DNA of 64,000 bases from Pseudomonadota bacterium (GTDB lineage Bacteria > Pseudomonadota > Alphaproteobacteria > Geminicoccales > Geminicoccaceae), in the NCBI GenBank assembly GCA_030549795.1, contig JAUQQO010000009.1:124001-188000 (forward strand). The letters are read 5' to 3'. Below the pieces are notes generated by a model. That model was not told the DNA's origin, searched no databases, and saw nothing but the letters and a program-made list of their open reading frames with translations. Positions 7,909 to 17,253 of the stretch are shown piece by piece. The position numbers and the translations under genes are program-made. The stretch's first letter is position 1. Each line of letters starts with the position of its first letter.

Positions 7909-8877
7909 TCAGCCTGCGAGCCAACCGGCCGCCGCCCCATAGAGCGGGATGCCGATCACCAGGTTGAAGGGAAAGGTGATGCCGAGGGCGAGCGAAAGCG
8001 AGAGGGAAGGATTGGCGCGTGGCAAGGCGAGCCGCATCGCCGCGGGCACGGCGATGTAGGAAGCCGAGCCGGCGAGCGTCGCCAACAGCGCCACACCGCC
8101 TCTCGACAAGCCGAGCAGCGTTCCGGCGAGCAGACCCACGCTCGCACCCACAAGCGGCATGAGCAAGCCAAACACAACCAGCCCCAAGCCCATCGTGCGG
8201 AAACCGGCGAACCGTCGGGCGACGAGAAGCCCCATGTCCAAGAGAAAGAAACACAAAAGGCCGGGAAAGCCGCTCACCACCACCGGTGCCAGGCGCTCGA
8301 GCCCCTCGCTTCCGGTCACAGAACCGATCAAAAAACTACCCAGCAACAACACAACCGATCCATTTGCCAAGATCTCGTGGATGAGCTCGCGCCGTTTGCG
8401 CGCATCGATACCGCTGCGCTCCCCTGCGCGGGCGAGGAGAAGACCAGTTAAGATGGCCGGTGTTTCCATCACCGCCACGACCGCGGTCATGAAACCTTCA
8501 TAGGCGATGCCGTGGCTCTGCAAGAAATTGGTGGCAGCGACATAGGTCACGATGCTCACCGAACCGTAGTGCGCGGCGATCGCCCCCGCATCGGTACGGC
8601 TTACCCGCGTCAGCACGCGCAACAAGGCATAGGCGGGCAGCGGCAACACCAAGCTGAGCCCGGCAGCGACCAAAAGCAGCGGCAACAAAGGGCCGAGCTC
8701 ACCATTGCGCGCCACCTCAACACCGCCTTTGAACCCGATGGCGAAGATCAAATAGAGCGCGAGCGCGCGCGCCACGGCCTCCGGGATCTCGAGGTCCGAG
8801 CGCACCACACCGGCGATCACCCCGAGCAGAAAACACAGCACGGGTGGTGAGAGCAGATTGGCGAGAGCGGCTTCCAG
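7909..8877 (-). CDS. sbtA: Sodium-dependent bicarbonate transporter SbtA family
   Basis: An integral membrane protein of about 322 residues with roughly ten hydrophobic helices, duplicated in two halves as in the SbtA (DUF897) family. Recognisable blocks are LRSDLEIP-like VRSDLEIPEAVA, LYLIFAIGFKGGVEVA, DAGAIAAHYGSVSIVTYVAA, and in the second half FLLDMGLLVARR and GSASYIAVPAAMRLALP. SbtA proteins take up bicarbonate with sodium; in a heterotroph this may feed carboxylases or pH balance. The start is unclear. GTG 8841 begins inside the first helix with no ribosome site, whereas CTG 8877 lies about 8 bases after GGGGGAG and gives the LANLLSPPVL lead-in expected for the family. The gene is divergent from pyrE and followed by sbtB. 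Confidence 0.8.
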   Translation of the reverse strand: MEAALANLLSPPVLCFLLGVIAGVVRSDLEIPEAVARALALYLIFAIGFKGGVEVARNGELGPLLPLLLVAAGLSLVLPLPAYALLRVLTRVSRTDAGAIAAHYGSVSIVTYVAATNFLQSHGIAYEGFMTAVVAVMETPAILTGLLLARAGERSGIDARKRRELIHEILANGSVVLLLGSFLIGSVTGSEGLERLAPVVVSGFPGLLCFFLLDMGLLVARRFAGFRTMGLGLVVFGLLMPLVGASVGLLAGTLLGLSRGGVALLATLAGSASYIAVPAAMRLALPRANPSLSLSLALGITFPFNLVIGIPLYGAAAGWLAG

Positions 8878-8977
8878 CTTGGCGTCTCCCCCGGATTGCG
8901 CGAGCTCGTGCCGGCGGCCAGGCTACGGGCCGCGAAGGCGGCGCAAGGGTTAGCAGAGTGAGAGCGAAGGGGCGACT

Positions 8978-9664
8978 ATGACGGCATACGATCGGGAATT
9001 CATCGCAGCAACCGTGGCTCGGATGCTCTGGGAGGTGGAGGCGGTGGCGTTTCGTCCCGATCCACCCTTCTTGTTCACCTCCGGTTGGGCGAGCCCTGTC
9101 TATATCGATGTTCGCCGTTTGATCTCCTACCCCCGCTTGCGCCGCACCCTCGTCGAGCTGGCCGAAAAAACCATCCTCCATGCCATTGGCTACGAACAGC
9201 TCGATGCGGTCGCGGGGGGCGAGACGGCCGGCATTCCCTTCGCCGCCTGGCTCGCCGACCGTTTGATGCTTCCGATGCAGTATGTCCGCAAAGCGCCCAA
9301 GGGTTTCGGCCGCAACGCCCGTATCGAAGGGGCGGTCAAGGAGGGTTGGCGCACGCTCCTGGTCGAAGACCTCGCCACCGACGGTCGCAGCAAGGTCGGC
9401 TTCGTCGGTGCGCTGCGCGACGCCGGGCAAACCTGCGAGCATGCCTTCGTCGTCTTCTATTACGATGTGTTTCCGCATGCGCGCGCGACGATCGAAAAGC
9501 TCGGCATCAAGCTGCACTACCTTTGCACCTGGCGCGAAGTGTTGGCAGTCGCGCGCGCCGAAGAGCGCTTTTCGCCCGCGGTTTTGGGCGAAGTCGAAGG
9601 TTTTCTCGCCGATCCTGTGGGTTGGTCGGCGCGCCATGGCGGCCTGGACCACGTCCCGGATTGA
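8978..9664 (+). CDS. pyrE: Orotate phosphoribosyltransferase
   Basis: A 228-residue cytoplasmic enzyme of pyrimidine synthesis that joins orotate to PRPP, giving OMP and pyrophosphate. The substrate loop FTSGWASPVYIDVRRL and the segment VAGGETAGIPFAAWLA match the longer alphaproteobacterial PyrE form. The PRPP-binding motif is LLVEDLATDGRSK, with an acidic pair followed by a small/hydroxyl tail. ATG 8978 is preceded by GAAGGGGC. It is divergent from sbtA with a 100-base gap, and convergent with the ABC transporter genes 28 bases downstream. No terminator hairpin is visible in that short gap. Confidence 0.9.
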   Translation: MTAYDREFIAATVARMLWEVEAVAFRPDPPFLFTSGWASPVYIDVRRLISYPRLRRTLVELAEKTILHAIGYEQLDAVAGGETAGIPFAAWLADRLMLPMQYVRKAPKGFGRNARIEGAVKEGWRTLLVEDLATDGRSKVGFVGALRDAGQTCEHAFVVFYYDVFPHARATIEKLGIKLHYLCTWREVLAVARAEERFSPAVLGEVEGFLADPVGWSARHGGLDHVPD

Positions 9665-9692
9665 GGGCTGGCGCTGCTCGCCCGGCTACCGC

Positions 9693-11531
9693 TCAGTTCA
9701 CCATCACGAGGTGACCGGGTGCGACTTGCTCGTAGATCGCCGGCGGCGGCTCGAACCCCCAAGGGCGCAAGGGCGAGGGTATCTCGTCGGTAGCAAGCCG
9801 GAGCTCCGTGCGCCGTGCGCGCGGATCGGCAACCGGCACCGCGGCGAGCAGCTTTTTGGTGTAGGGGTGGCGAGGATCCTCGAAGATCGCCGCGCGCGGC
9901 CCGATCTCGACGATTCGCCCAAGATACATCACCGCCACGCGATGGGCGATCCGCTCGACAACCGCGAGATCGTGGCTCACGAACAGATAGGATAGACCGA
10001 GTTCCTCTTGCAGTTCGAGAAGAAGATCGATGATCTGAGCCTGGATCGACACATCAAGCGCCGAAAGCGGTTCGTCGGCGACGATGAGATCAGGGTTGAG
10101 GGCGAGAGCGCGCGCGATACACAGGCGCTGGCGCTGGCCGCCCGAGAATTCGTGCGGATAGCGCCGACGATACTGAGGATCGAGCCCGACCCGGCGCATG
10201 AGCGCGACCACCCGATCCTCGAGTTCCGCACCGCGCGCGAGCCCATGGATGCGTAGGGGCTCACCGACCAGCTGCACCGCCGAGAGGCGCGGATTGAGAG
10301 ACGCATAGGGGTCCTGGAAGATGATCTGCATGCGACGGCGCACCGGGCGCAGGCTGCGGCGGTCCAAAGCCGTGATGTCCTGTCCCATAAAGCGCACGCG
10401 GCCGCGCGTCGGCTCTTGAAGGCGCACGATCGTACGCGCCGTGGTCGATTTGCCGCACCCGGATTCCCCAACGAGCGCCAGCGTCTCGCCTGCGGCAAGG
10501 GTAAAGGACACTCCTTCGACGGCGTGGATGGCTGCCTTCGGCCGGGTGAAGATGCCGCCGCCCACCGGAAAGCGCGTGACCAGATCCTCGACCTCGAGGA
10601 GCGGAACGGTGGTTTTCGGTTCCGAACTCGCCGCGGTCTCAACTGCAGCGCGCGCGTCATCGGCGGTCGGCTCGTTGCGCGAGCGTGCGGAGCGGACGGG
10701 TCCGGATTTGCCGCGCATACTTCCAAGGCGCGGCACGGCAGCGAGCAGCGCGCGGGTGTAGGGGTGTTCGGGAGCGTCAAAGATGCGCTCAACCGATCCC
10801 TCTTCCACTTTCCTGCCGCGCCACATGACCACCACGCGGTCGGCCATCTCCGCCACCACCCCCATATCGTGGGTGATGAAGAGCACGCTCATGCCGACTT
10901 CGTGTTTCAACAATTTGATGAGATCGAGGATCTGGGCCTGGATGGTGACATCCAGCGCGGTTGTGGGCTCGTCTGCAATCAAAAGCGAAGGGCGACAGGC
11001 GAGGGCCATCGCGATCATCGCCCGCTGGCGCATGCCACCCGAGAGTTGGTGCGGATAGCTGTCGAGCCGACGCGCCGGTTCCGGGATGCGCACCTTTTGG
11101 AGCATCTCAAGCGCGATGGCACGTGCTTCGCTCGGACTTTTCCCTTGGTGCAGCTCCACCGCTTCGGCGATCTGCCGGCCGATGGTGAGAACCGGGTTCA
11201 AGGAGGTCATCGGCTCTTGAAAGATCATCGAGATCTCGTCGCCGCGCACGCTGCGCACCACGGGCTCGGGCGCGCGGGCGAGATCGAGAAGCGATCCGTC
11301 GCGGCGGCGAAAGCGGATGCTGCCCGAGACGATCCGCCCGCCTCCGAGTTCGACAAGGCGCATGATCGCGAGCGCCGTCACCGACTTGCCGGAGCCCGAT
11401 TCGCCGACGATCGCCACCGTCTCGCCCTTGGCGACTTGGAACGAGACCCCCTCGACCGCCCGCACGATACCGTCGAGCGCGTGAAACTGTACGCTTAGGT
11501 TCTCGACCTCGAGTAGTGGTTCCACCGCCAT
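9693..11531 (-). CDS. Fused two-domain ATPase of a dipeptide/glutathione-type ABC importer
   Basis: A 612-residue protein carrying two complete ABC ATPase domains in tandem, equal to DppD plus DppF in one chain, as in GsiA or YejF. Each half has a Walker A ([12 protein letters not shown] in the first, [12 protein letters not shown] in the second), an ABC signature ([16 protein letters not shown]), and a Walker B ending in DEPTTALD or DEPLSALD. An oligopeptide-importer C-terminal tail follows each half ([18 protein letters not shown]). The start at 11531 ([16 protein letters not shown]) places the first beta strand right after the initiator. It is the last gene of a three-gene operon with two permeases. 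The substrate is a peptide or similar solute, not predictable further. No solute-binding protein gene is nearby. Confidence 0.88.
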   Translation of the reverse strand: MAVEPLLEVENLSVQFHALDGIVRAVEGVSFQVAKGETVAIVGESGSGKSVTALAIMRLVELGGGRIVSGSIRFRRRDGSLLDLARAPEPVVRSVRGDEISMIFQEPMTSLNPVLTIGRQIAEAVELHQGKSPSEARAIALEMLQKVRIPEPARRLDSYPHQLSGGMRQRAMIAMALACRPSLLIADEPTTALDVTIQAQILDLIKLLKHEVGMSVLFITHDMGVVAEMADRVVVMWRGRKVEEGSVERIFDAPEHPYTRALLAAVPRLGSMRGKSGPVRSARSRNEPTADDARAAVETAASSEPKTTVPLLEVEDLVTRFPVGGGIFTRPKAAIHAVEGVSFTLAAGETLALVGESGCGKSTTARTIVRLQEPTRGRVRFMGQDITALDRRSLRPVRRRMQIIFQDPYASLNPRLSAVQLVGEPLRIHGLARGAELEDRVVALMRRVGLDPQYRRRYPHEFSGGQRQRLCIARALALNPDLIVADEPLSALDVSIQAQIIDLLLELQEELGLSYLFVSHDLAVVERIAHRVAVMYLGRIVEIGPRAAIFEDPRHPYTKKLLAAVPVADPRARRTELRLATDEIPSPLRPWGFEPPPAIYEQVAPGHLVMVN

Positions 11532-11551
11532 CTCGCGTCGCGTCCGAACGG

Positions 11552-12436
11552 CTAGAGGGTGCGCGCGCCGCGCCGCAGGCGCGGGTCGAGGGTCTCGCGC
11601 AGCCCATCGCCCAACAAATTCACCGCGAGCACGACGAGCGAGAGAAACAGTCCGGGAAAGAGCAGGAGCCACCAGCCGACCAGCACATAGGTGCGGCCTT
11701 CCGCCATCATGTTGCCCCAAGAGGGGATGTCGGGTGGGGTGCCGGCGCCGAGAAACGACAGGATGGCCTCGATGATGATGGCCGATGCGCATACGTAGGT
11801 CGCCTGCACGACCAAGGGAGCCACAGTATTCGGCATGATGTGCACGGCCAAGATGCGCGTGAGCCCTGCTCCAAGAGAAACAGCCGCGTCAACGAACAGC
11901 TGCTCGCGCAAGGTGAGAACGACGCCGCGCACGAGACGAACCACGCGTGGGATTTCCGGGATGGTGATGGCGATGATCACGGTGCGGATGGAAGCACGGC
12001 TCAAGGCGATCATGGCGATCGCGAGGAGAATGGCGGGAATGGCCATCAAACCGTCCATCACCCGCATGACCACGGCATCGAGCCGACGGAGGAAGCCGGA
12101 GACGAGGCCGATCACGAGCCCGATCGTGGTACTCAAAAGCGCGACCGCGAAGCCCACGAAGAGCGAGACGCGGGTGCCGTAAATCGTGCGCGCGAAGACA
12201 TCGCGCCCCAGATGGTCGGTGCCGAACCAGTGCGCACTCGAGGGCGGCTTGAGGCGGTTGCGCGGATTGATCTGGCTCGGATCGACGCCGGCGATCCACG
12301 GTGCGGCGATCGCGATCGCGACCATAAGACCCAAGATCACGAGCCCCGCGGCGACCGTGGGGTATCGACGCAGCCAAAAAGCCCAGCCGCGCCGTGAAAC
12401 CGTTTCGGGGACGGCGAGCGGCTCGACCCGGGCCAT
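11552..12436 (-). CDS. ABC importer permease, DppC/GsiD type
   Basis: A 294-residue inner-membrane permease. The N-terminal cytoplasmic stretch has the usual OppC-type lead-in ([19 protein letters not shown]). The extracytoplasmic segment with [21 protein letters not shown] is diagnostic of the DppC subfamily. Several helices follow, and the EAA loop is around [20 protein letters not shown]. It pairs with the DppB-type permease two bases upstream and the fused ATPase 20 bases downstream, so all three are probably one transcript. Heterodimeric permeases of this type move peptides, nickel chelates or glutathione; the sequence does not separate these. Confidence 0.88.
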   Translation of the reverse strand: MARVEPLAVPETVSRRGWAFWLRRYPTVAAGLVILGLMVAIAIAAPWIAGVDPSQINPRNRLKPPSSAHWFGTDHLGRDVFARTIYGTRVSLFVGFAVALLSTTIGLVIGLVSGFLRRLDAVVMRVMDGLMAIPAILLAIAMIALSRASIRTVIIAITIPEIPRVVRLVRGVVLTLREQLFVDAAVSLGAGLTRILAVHIMPNTVAPLVVQATYVCASAIIIEAILSFLGAGTPPDIPSWGNMMAEGRTYVLVGWWLLLFPGLFLSLVVLAVNLLGDGLRETLDPRLRRGARTL

Positions 12437-12438
12437 GG

Positions 12439-13380
12439 CTAATAGCGGATCCGCGGGTCTAAAATAGTGTAGATGATGTCGATGACGAGATTGATCAACA
12501 CGTAGATCCCACTAAAGATCAAGATCACACCCTGGATGATCGGGTAATCGCGCCTCAAGATCGCATCGACCGTAAGGCGTCCTATCCCCGGAATCGCGAA
12601 CACGCTCTCGGTGACCACGACACCGCCGATGAGAAGTGCGATGCCAATGCCGATCGTCGTCACGATCGGGACCGAGGCCGGCTTGAGCGCGTGGCGAAAG
12701 AGAATGGGAGCAAGCGATAGCCCCTTGGCGTGGGCGGTGCGGATGTAGTCTTGGTGGATGACCTCGAGCATCGAGGCGCGGGTGATGCGCGCGATCAGCG
12801 CGATGTAGGTCACACCGAGCGCAACGGTCGGAAGCGCGATGCTGCGCAAGAACCCGATAAAGTCTTCGCGGAAGGAAACGTAACCCATAACCGGCAACCA
12901 TTTGAGGTTGACCGCGAAAAGGATGATCAACAGATAGGCGAACACGAAGACCGGTATTGAAAAACCGAGCACGGCGAAGCTCATCACCAGCCGATCGACC
13001 CAAGAGCCCGCGCGCCATGCCGCGAGGATGCCGAGTGGAACCGCGACCAGCACCGAGAACAAAATGGTCGTGGTGGCAAGCGCCAACGTCGGTTCCATGC
13101 GCTGGGCGATCAGTTCGACCACCGGCCGATCCGAAAAGATCGAACGACCGAGATCACCGGTGAGGATTTGACCCAGCCACAGCAGGAATTGCTCGAAGAT
13201 CGGCCGGTCGAGCCCGAGCTTGGCACGGATGCGGGCGATGTCTTCTTGGGTGGCAATATCCCCGGCGATGACCGCCGCCGGATCTCCGGGAGCCAAGTGC
13301 AACATCGCGAAGACGAAGAGAGCCACGACGGTCATGACGATCACCGTCGAGCCGATACGGCGCAAAATCAGGCCGAGCAT
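12439..13380 (-). CDS. ABC importer permease, DppB/GsiC type
   Basis: A 313-residue permease. The first helix is immediately N-terminal (LGLILRRIGSTVIVMTVVAL), followed by HLAPGDPA, a conserved element of DppB-type subunits, and the EAA loop around TAHAKGLSLAPILFRHALKPA. The C-terminus contains ESVFAIPGIGRLTVDAILRRD, also typical. I start at ATG 13380 because the first hydrophobic helix begins right after it; the upstream extension in the same frame has no family character. It is the first gene of the three-gene importer operon. The binding protein that normally precedes it is missing: the next 574 bases contain no recognisable gene. Confidence 0.88.
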   Translation of the reverse strand: MLGLILRRIGSTVIVMTVVALFVFAMLHLAPGDPAAVIAGDIATQEDIARIRAKLGLDRPIFEQFLLWLGQILTGDLGRSIFSDRPVVELIAQRMEPTLALATTTILFSVLVAVPLGILAAWRAGSWVDRLVMSFAVLGFSIPVFVFAYLLIILFAVNLKWLPVMGYVSFREDFIGFLRSIALPTVALGVTYIALIARITRASMLEVIHQDYIRTAHAKGLSLAPILFRHALKPASVPIVTTIGIGIALLIGGVVVTESVFAIPGIGRLTVDAILRRDYPIIQGVILIFSGIYVLINLVIDIIYTILDPRIRY

Positions 13381-13954
13381 GCCGCTACGATCGCCCGCTC
13401 GCGTCGCCGTCGGTACGGGGTCCGTTCCTCCGTGGCGCCCCTCGCGGGGCAATATGACCGCTCTCGCGTGGCCGGTCGAGACCGGCGCCCGCGGCTCGAA
13501 CAGAAGGTTCGGGAGCGGGTCGGCGAGGCGCGGTCGGCAGATGAGCCGCAACCGCGGTGTTCACAAAAGCGCCCAAAATCACGCGCTCTCGTCTTCGATC
13601 CGAGAAGACACGGCAAGGACGCACGGCCCGCGCCATCCGGCTCGCGGCGGCGGTTTCGACCCGAGGCGGGGGCTTCAACCTTTGCCGGCGCAGAAGGGCG
13701 CGAAAAAGCGCGGTTGCGGGCCACGCAACCGATGCCGGCACAGAAAAAGCGATGCGCAGGCGTCATACTCTTCGTGGGGCTTTTGACGCACCACTCCCGC
13801 TCGGCTGAAGGTGAGCGCTTGGTGGCAGGAAAGGGGTGCCCGCGAGCGTGAGCACTCTCGGCTTACGAGCGGCCTTGCGGCTTTGGGGGCGAATGCCAGC
13901 TGCAACGGCTCGAACCGAGGATTCAATCGGTGCTCTTTGGCGGCGCGCTGGCGC
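13381..13954. other. 574-base stretch without a recognisable gene
   Basis: This lies between the importer operon start (minus strand) and the end of recO (minus strand). Open frames exist on both strands, but they are Arg/Ala/Pro rich, overlap each other in several frames and resemble no family. There is no tRNA fold, no clear promoter and no terminator with a T tract. It should contain the promoter of the importer operon. It may also hold remains of a lost binding-protein gene, but I see no direct trace of one. Confidence 0.4.
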
Positions 13955-14692
13955 TCAGTTCGCGCCTTCGGCTTCGCCCGTGAGGAGAGCGAGAAAACGC
14001 TCGCGTGCGAGCGGCATTTTTCGCTCAGCCGGCGCCAGAATGTGGCGGAGGAGGAAATGACCGGTCAAACGCAAGCCCTGCACGATCTGGGCGCGGTCGG
14101 GTGGGCCCTGGCCGCGCAAAAAGGGTGGCAGCGGCAACAACCGCTCCGCCCAGGGCGCACCCGCGGCGCGGCTCACCGCCCGGCCGGTGCGCGGTGAGAC
14201 CCAAACCAGCTCGTCGCGCGTCCCGGTGAGCGCGCAGCGGTCGAGCTCGAGCGCGAAGCCGAGCTCGGCGAGCAGGAAGAGCTCGAAGCGCACGAGGGTC
14301 TCGGGCCAATCGGGAGCGTCCTCGGCGAGCCGCCCGAGAAGCGCCACGAGCCCGGCGTAGAGGGCGGGGTGCGGTTCGCGCTCGGCGAGGGTGACATCTA
14401 AGAGACTGGTCGTGGCCGCAAGGGCGGCAAGGCGCAGGGGATCGTCCACCAAAACGGCGGCGTAGAGCCGTTGCGGCTCGATCGTGAAATGGCCGAGCTG
14501 GCTCTCGAGCCGGGCCCGCCAGGTAAGCGAAAGGCGATTGCCGGGCTGAAGGAAGGCGGCGCGCTTGCGCGACCGACCCGCGATCACGAGGCCGAGATGC
14601 CGTCCATGTTCGAAGGTGAGCGCGCTTATGATCGCATCATATTCGCTGTGCGGGCGGACGGCGAGGACGACGGCTTCGTCGCTCCACTGCAT
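13955..14692 (-). CDS. recO: DNA repair protein RecO
   Basis: A 245-residue protein that helps load RecA during RecF-pathway recombination. It has the N-terminal OB fold (MQWSDEAVVLAVRPHSEYDAI ... LVIAGRSRKRAAFLQPGNRL) and a helical C-terminal domain (FELFLLAELGFALELDRCALTG) where RecO proteins often carry a zinc-binding cysteine set. Only one cysteine (DRCALTG) is visible, so a zinc site is doubtful. It is the last gene of the run acpS-lepB-rnc-era-recO, a conserved order in alphaproteobacteria, and starts 47 bases after era ends. Confidence 0.88.
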   Translation of the reverse strand: MQWSDEAVVLAVRPHSEYDAIISALTFEHGRHLGLVIAGRSRKRAAFLQPGNRLSLTWRARLESQLGHFTIEPQRLYAAVLVDDPLRLAALAATTSLLDVTLAEREPHPALYAGLVALLGRLAEDAPDWPETLVRFELFLLAELGFALELDRCALTGTRDELVWVSPRTGRAVSRAAGAPWAERLLPLPPFLRGQGPPDRAQIVQGLRLTGHFLLRHILAPAERKMPLARERFLALLTGEAEGAN

Positions 14693-14739
14693 GGTCGGTT
14701 CCGATGCGATCGCTTCGCCCTGGGGCTCGAAGCGTCCCT

Positions 14740-15657
14740 TCAGCGGCTGCGCCGCGGCGGTTCAAGACCGAGCATGCGCCAGCGTTCAGGATCCTCGCGC
14801 CAGTCTTCGCGCACTTTCACGAACAAAAAGAGATGGACACGCGCGCCCAAAAGCTCCTCGAGCTCCTTGCGGGCCGCTTCCCCGATCGCCTTGAGACGAG
14901 TGCCGCCCTTGCCGATCACGATCGCCTTTTGCCCCGGCTTTTCGACGTAGATCGTCTGATCGATGCGGATTTCCTTCCCGTCCGGACTCTCTACCCACTG
15001 TTCCGTTTCGACGGTGGTGGCATAGGGGACTTCTTGGCGCAGCTGCAAAAAGATCTTCTCGCGGGTGATCTCCGCCGCCATAGCGCGGTTGGAGAGGTCG
15101 GAGAGCTGGTCTTCCGGAAAGAGCCAGGGGCCTTCCGGGGCCCGCGTTTCCAGTGCAGCGAGTAGCTCTTCACAACCCTCGCCGGTCTCGGCCGAGACGT
15201 AGAAGGTCTCATCGAAGGGAAGAAGAGCGTTGGCCGCCGCGGTCAGCGGCAACAGTGTTGGCGGCTTAATAAGATCGATCTTGTTGATGGCGAGGATCAC
15301 CGGCTTGCGAATGCCCTTTAAACCCTCGATCACGGCGCGGCTTTTGGGATCGAGCCCGCGCTTGGCGTCGAGCACGAAGACGACGAGGTCGGCATCGCCC
15401 GCAGCGCGCCAGGCGGCTTCGACCATCGCTTTCTCGAGCCGCCCGGCGGCGGCGAAGATGCCCGGCGTATCGATGAAGCAGAGTTGGGTGCGGTTGCGGA
15501 TGGTAATCCCGATGATCCGGCGGCGCGTGGTTTGCGGTTTGGGTGAGACGATCGATACTTTGGTACCGACGAGCCGGTTCAACAGGCTCGATTTGCCGAC
15601 GTTGGGCGCCCCGATGATGGCAACGAAGGCGCAACGCTTCGGTCCCTCTTCGCTCAC
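14740..15657 (-). CDS. era: GTPase Era, 16S rRNA maturation factor
   Basis: A 305-residue GTPase that binds the 3' end of 16S rRNA and helps 30S assembly. The G domain shows G1 GAPNVGKSSLLN, the switch region around TTRRRIIGI, G3 DTPGI and G4 INKIDL. The C-terminal KH RNA-binding domain is seen in KAIVIGKGGTRLKAIGEAAR. Length is normal for Era (about 300). The ATG start at 15657 overlaps the stop of rnc by four bases, so RNase III and Era are translationally coupled, which is common. Confidence 0.95.
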   Translation of the reverse strand: MSEEGPKRCAFVAIIGAPNVGKSSLLNRLVGTKVSIVSPKPQTTRRRIIGITIRNRTQLCFIDTPGIFAAAGRLEKAMVEAAWRAAGDADLVVFVLDAKRGLDPKSRAVIEGLKGIRKPVILAINKIDLIKPPTLLPLTAAANALLPFDETFYVSAETGEGCEELLAALETRAPEGPWLFPEDQLSDLSNRAMAAEITREKIFLQLRQEVPYATTVETEQWVESPDGKEIRIDQTIYVEKPGQKAIVIGKGGTRLKAIGEAARKELEELLGARVHLFLFVKVREDWREDPERWRMLGLEPPRRSR

Positions 15658-16433
15658 CGCTGTTCCTCAGCTTTCACTTTCTCGAGCATGCGTGCTGCCG
15701 CCTGCTCTTCGGCGAGGCGCTTCGAGCCCCCCTCGCCTTCCGCCACGCCCAAGCCTTCGACGGCGACCGCCACTTTGAAGTGGGGAGCGTGATCGGGACC
15801 GCTGCGCGCGAGCACGCGATAGACCGGCGGCGGCAATCCGCGCGCAGCGAGTTGTTCTTGCAACTCTTGTTTGGGATGGCGGGGCGGGGCGCGGTCGAGG
15901 GCGAGCCGCTCGCCCCACATCCGCTCAACGGCACGACGCGCGGCGGAAAGACCGCCATCGAGGTAGACCGCACCGATCAGCGCCTCGACTGCGTTGCCGA
16001 GCAGTGTCGGATTGTTGGGATCGGCCGCCGCCCGACCGGGACCTCCGCCCACCCGCAGGAGCTGGGCGAGGCCGAGCGCCCGCCCGATCTCGGCGAGAGT
16101 GTCGCGGTTGACGAGGGCGATGAGCCGGTGCGTGAGCGCCCCCTCGCGTTCTTTGGGCAAGCGCTCCACCAACAATTCGGCGATCACAAGGCCGAGCACG
16201 CGGTCGCCTAAGAACTCGAGCCGCTCGTTGCTGCGCAGCACCTCGGGCAGCGTCAGGGCACGGCCGCGGGCGCCCAGGACAGCGCTCTCGTGGGTCAACG
16301 CCTGGATGAGAAGCGATCGGTCGGCAAAGCGATGGCCGATCCGATCCTCGAGCGCGCCATAGGCCGTCCCGTTGGTTTCGCGGGTCAGTTGATCCGACTG
16401 AGAAGACGACTGTAGCGGATGCTCCACGGCCAT
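15654..16433 (-). CDS. rnc: Ribonuclease III
   Basis: A 259-residue double-strand-specific endonuclease for rRNA and mRNA processing. The catalytic signature is NERLEFLGDRVLGLVIAELL (about residues 68-87). The second acidic cluster is in NAVEALIGAVYLDGG. The C-terminal dsRNA-binding domain runs from PKQELQEQLAARGLPPPVY to the end (GSKRLAEEQAAARML). ATG 16433 lies 49 bases inside the 3' end of lepB; no later start codon would keep the N-terminal helix. The start of the next gene, era, overlaps the stop codon. Confidence 0.93.
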   Translation of the reverse strand: MAVEHPLQSSSQSDQLTRETNGTAYGALEDRIGHRFADRSLLIQALTHESAVLGARGRALTLPEVLRSNERLEFLGDRVLGLVIAELLVERLPKEREGALTHRLIALVNRDTLAEIGRALGLAQLLRVGGGPGRAAADPNNPTLLGNAVEALIGAVYLDGGLSAARRAVERMWGERLALDRAPPRHPKQELQEQLAARGLPPPVYRVLARSGPDHAPHFKVAVAVEGLGVAEGEGGSKRLAEEQAAARMLEKVKAEEQR

Positions 16434-17137
16434 TTCCAGGGCTCGAACAGCGAGCCGTAGCCGTTGACCGAGAAAAAGATGATCTCGGCGCGACCAATGA
16501 GGTTTTCGATCGGAATGAATCCTACATGGTCGACCCGAGAATCGAGTGAATTGTCGCGATTGTCGCCCATGGCGAAGACGTGGCCGGGCGGCACTTCGTA
16601 CACTCGCGTATTGTCGAGAGGCCCCTGCCGGGTCATGTCGATCGTCATGAAAAAGCGGCCGTTCGGCAGGGTTTCCTGGTACATGGGCACCGGCATTCCG
16701 CGGCCATCGACCTCCTCAACGAAGCTGCCGACGGGTTCCCGCCGAACCGGTTCTCCGTTCACGTAGAGGATCCCGTCCTTGACCTGGATTCGATCGCCCG
16801 GCAATCCGACCACGCGCTTAATGTAATCGGTGCGGTTGTCGGACGGCAGTTTGAAGACCACGACATCGCCCCGTTCCGGCAGTCGGGCCCAAATACGCCC
16901 CTCGAACAGAGGTAAGCTAAAAGGCAAGGAAAAGCGGCTGTAACCATAGGCGAACTTCGAGACGAACAGATAATCGCCTACGAGTAAGGTCGGCTTCATC
17001 GAGCCGGAGGGGATGTTGAAAGGCTCATAGAGGAAGGTACGAACGAAAAGGGCAATAGCCACCGCATAGATGAGCGTCTTGATCGTTTCGATCAAACTAC
17101 CGCTGCGGCGCTCGGACATTGCGATGGGCTCGTGCAT
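16385..17137 (-). CDS. lepB: Signal peptidase I
   Basis: A 250-residue inner-membrane serine protease that removes signal peptides. One N-terminal membrane helix (IKTLIYAVAIALFVRTFLY) is followed by the catalytic box FNIPSGSMKPTLLVGD, with the nucleophile Ser near residue 46. The general-base Lys box is TDYIKRVVGLPGDRI, and the conserved MGDNRDNSLDSR appears later. The upstream extension to 17185 has no family similarity. ATG 17137 or ATG 17119 (MSERRSG) are both plausible; I use the former. It is part of acpS-lepB-rnc-era-recO. Confidence 0.93.
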   Translation of the reverse strand: MHEPIAMSERRSGSLIETIKTLIYAVAIALFVRTFLYEPFNIPSGSMKPTLLVGDYLFVSKFAYGYSRFSLPFSLPLFEGRIWARLPERGDVVVFKLPSDNRTDYIKRVVGLPGDRIQVKDGILYVNGEPVRREPVGSFVEEVDGRGMPVPMYQETLPNGRFFMTIDMTRQGPLDNTRVYEVPPGHVFAMGDNRDNSLDSRVDHVGFIPIENLIGRAEIIFFSVNGYGSLFEPWKWPWSIRYSRLLSRIN

Positions 17138-17253
17138 TCGCCTTGTCTCGCTTTTAGCCCCCGGGGTGGGGCCGATCGGTTGCACGGCCCTTCTCGGATC
17201 TCCCGCCGGCCCGAGAAAGCGGACCGGCCCGGTCGGCTCGCAACACCGAAAAC

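Noticed and set aside
6782-8254. 490-codon open frame on the minus strand
   Set aside because: It is antisense to the DUF4344-like gene and crosses sbtB and sbtA in another frame. No domain is visible.
13168-13851. Plus-strand frame across the dppB start and the empty stretch
   Set aside because: It reads antisense through the permease, is low-complexity and has no homologous motif or ribosome site.
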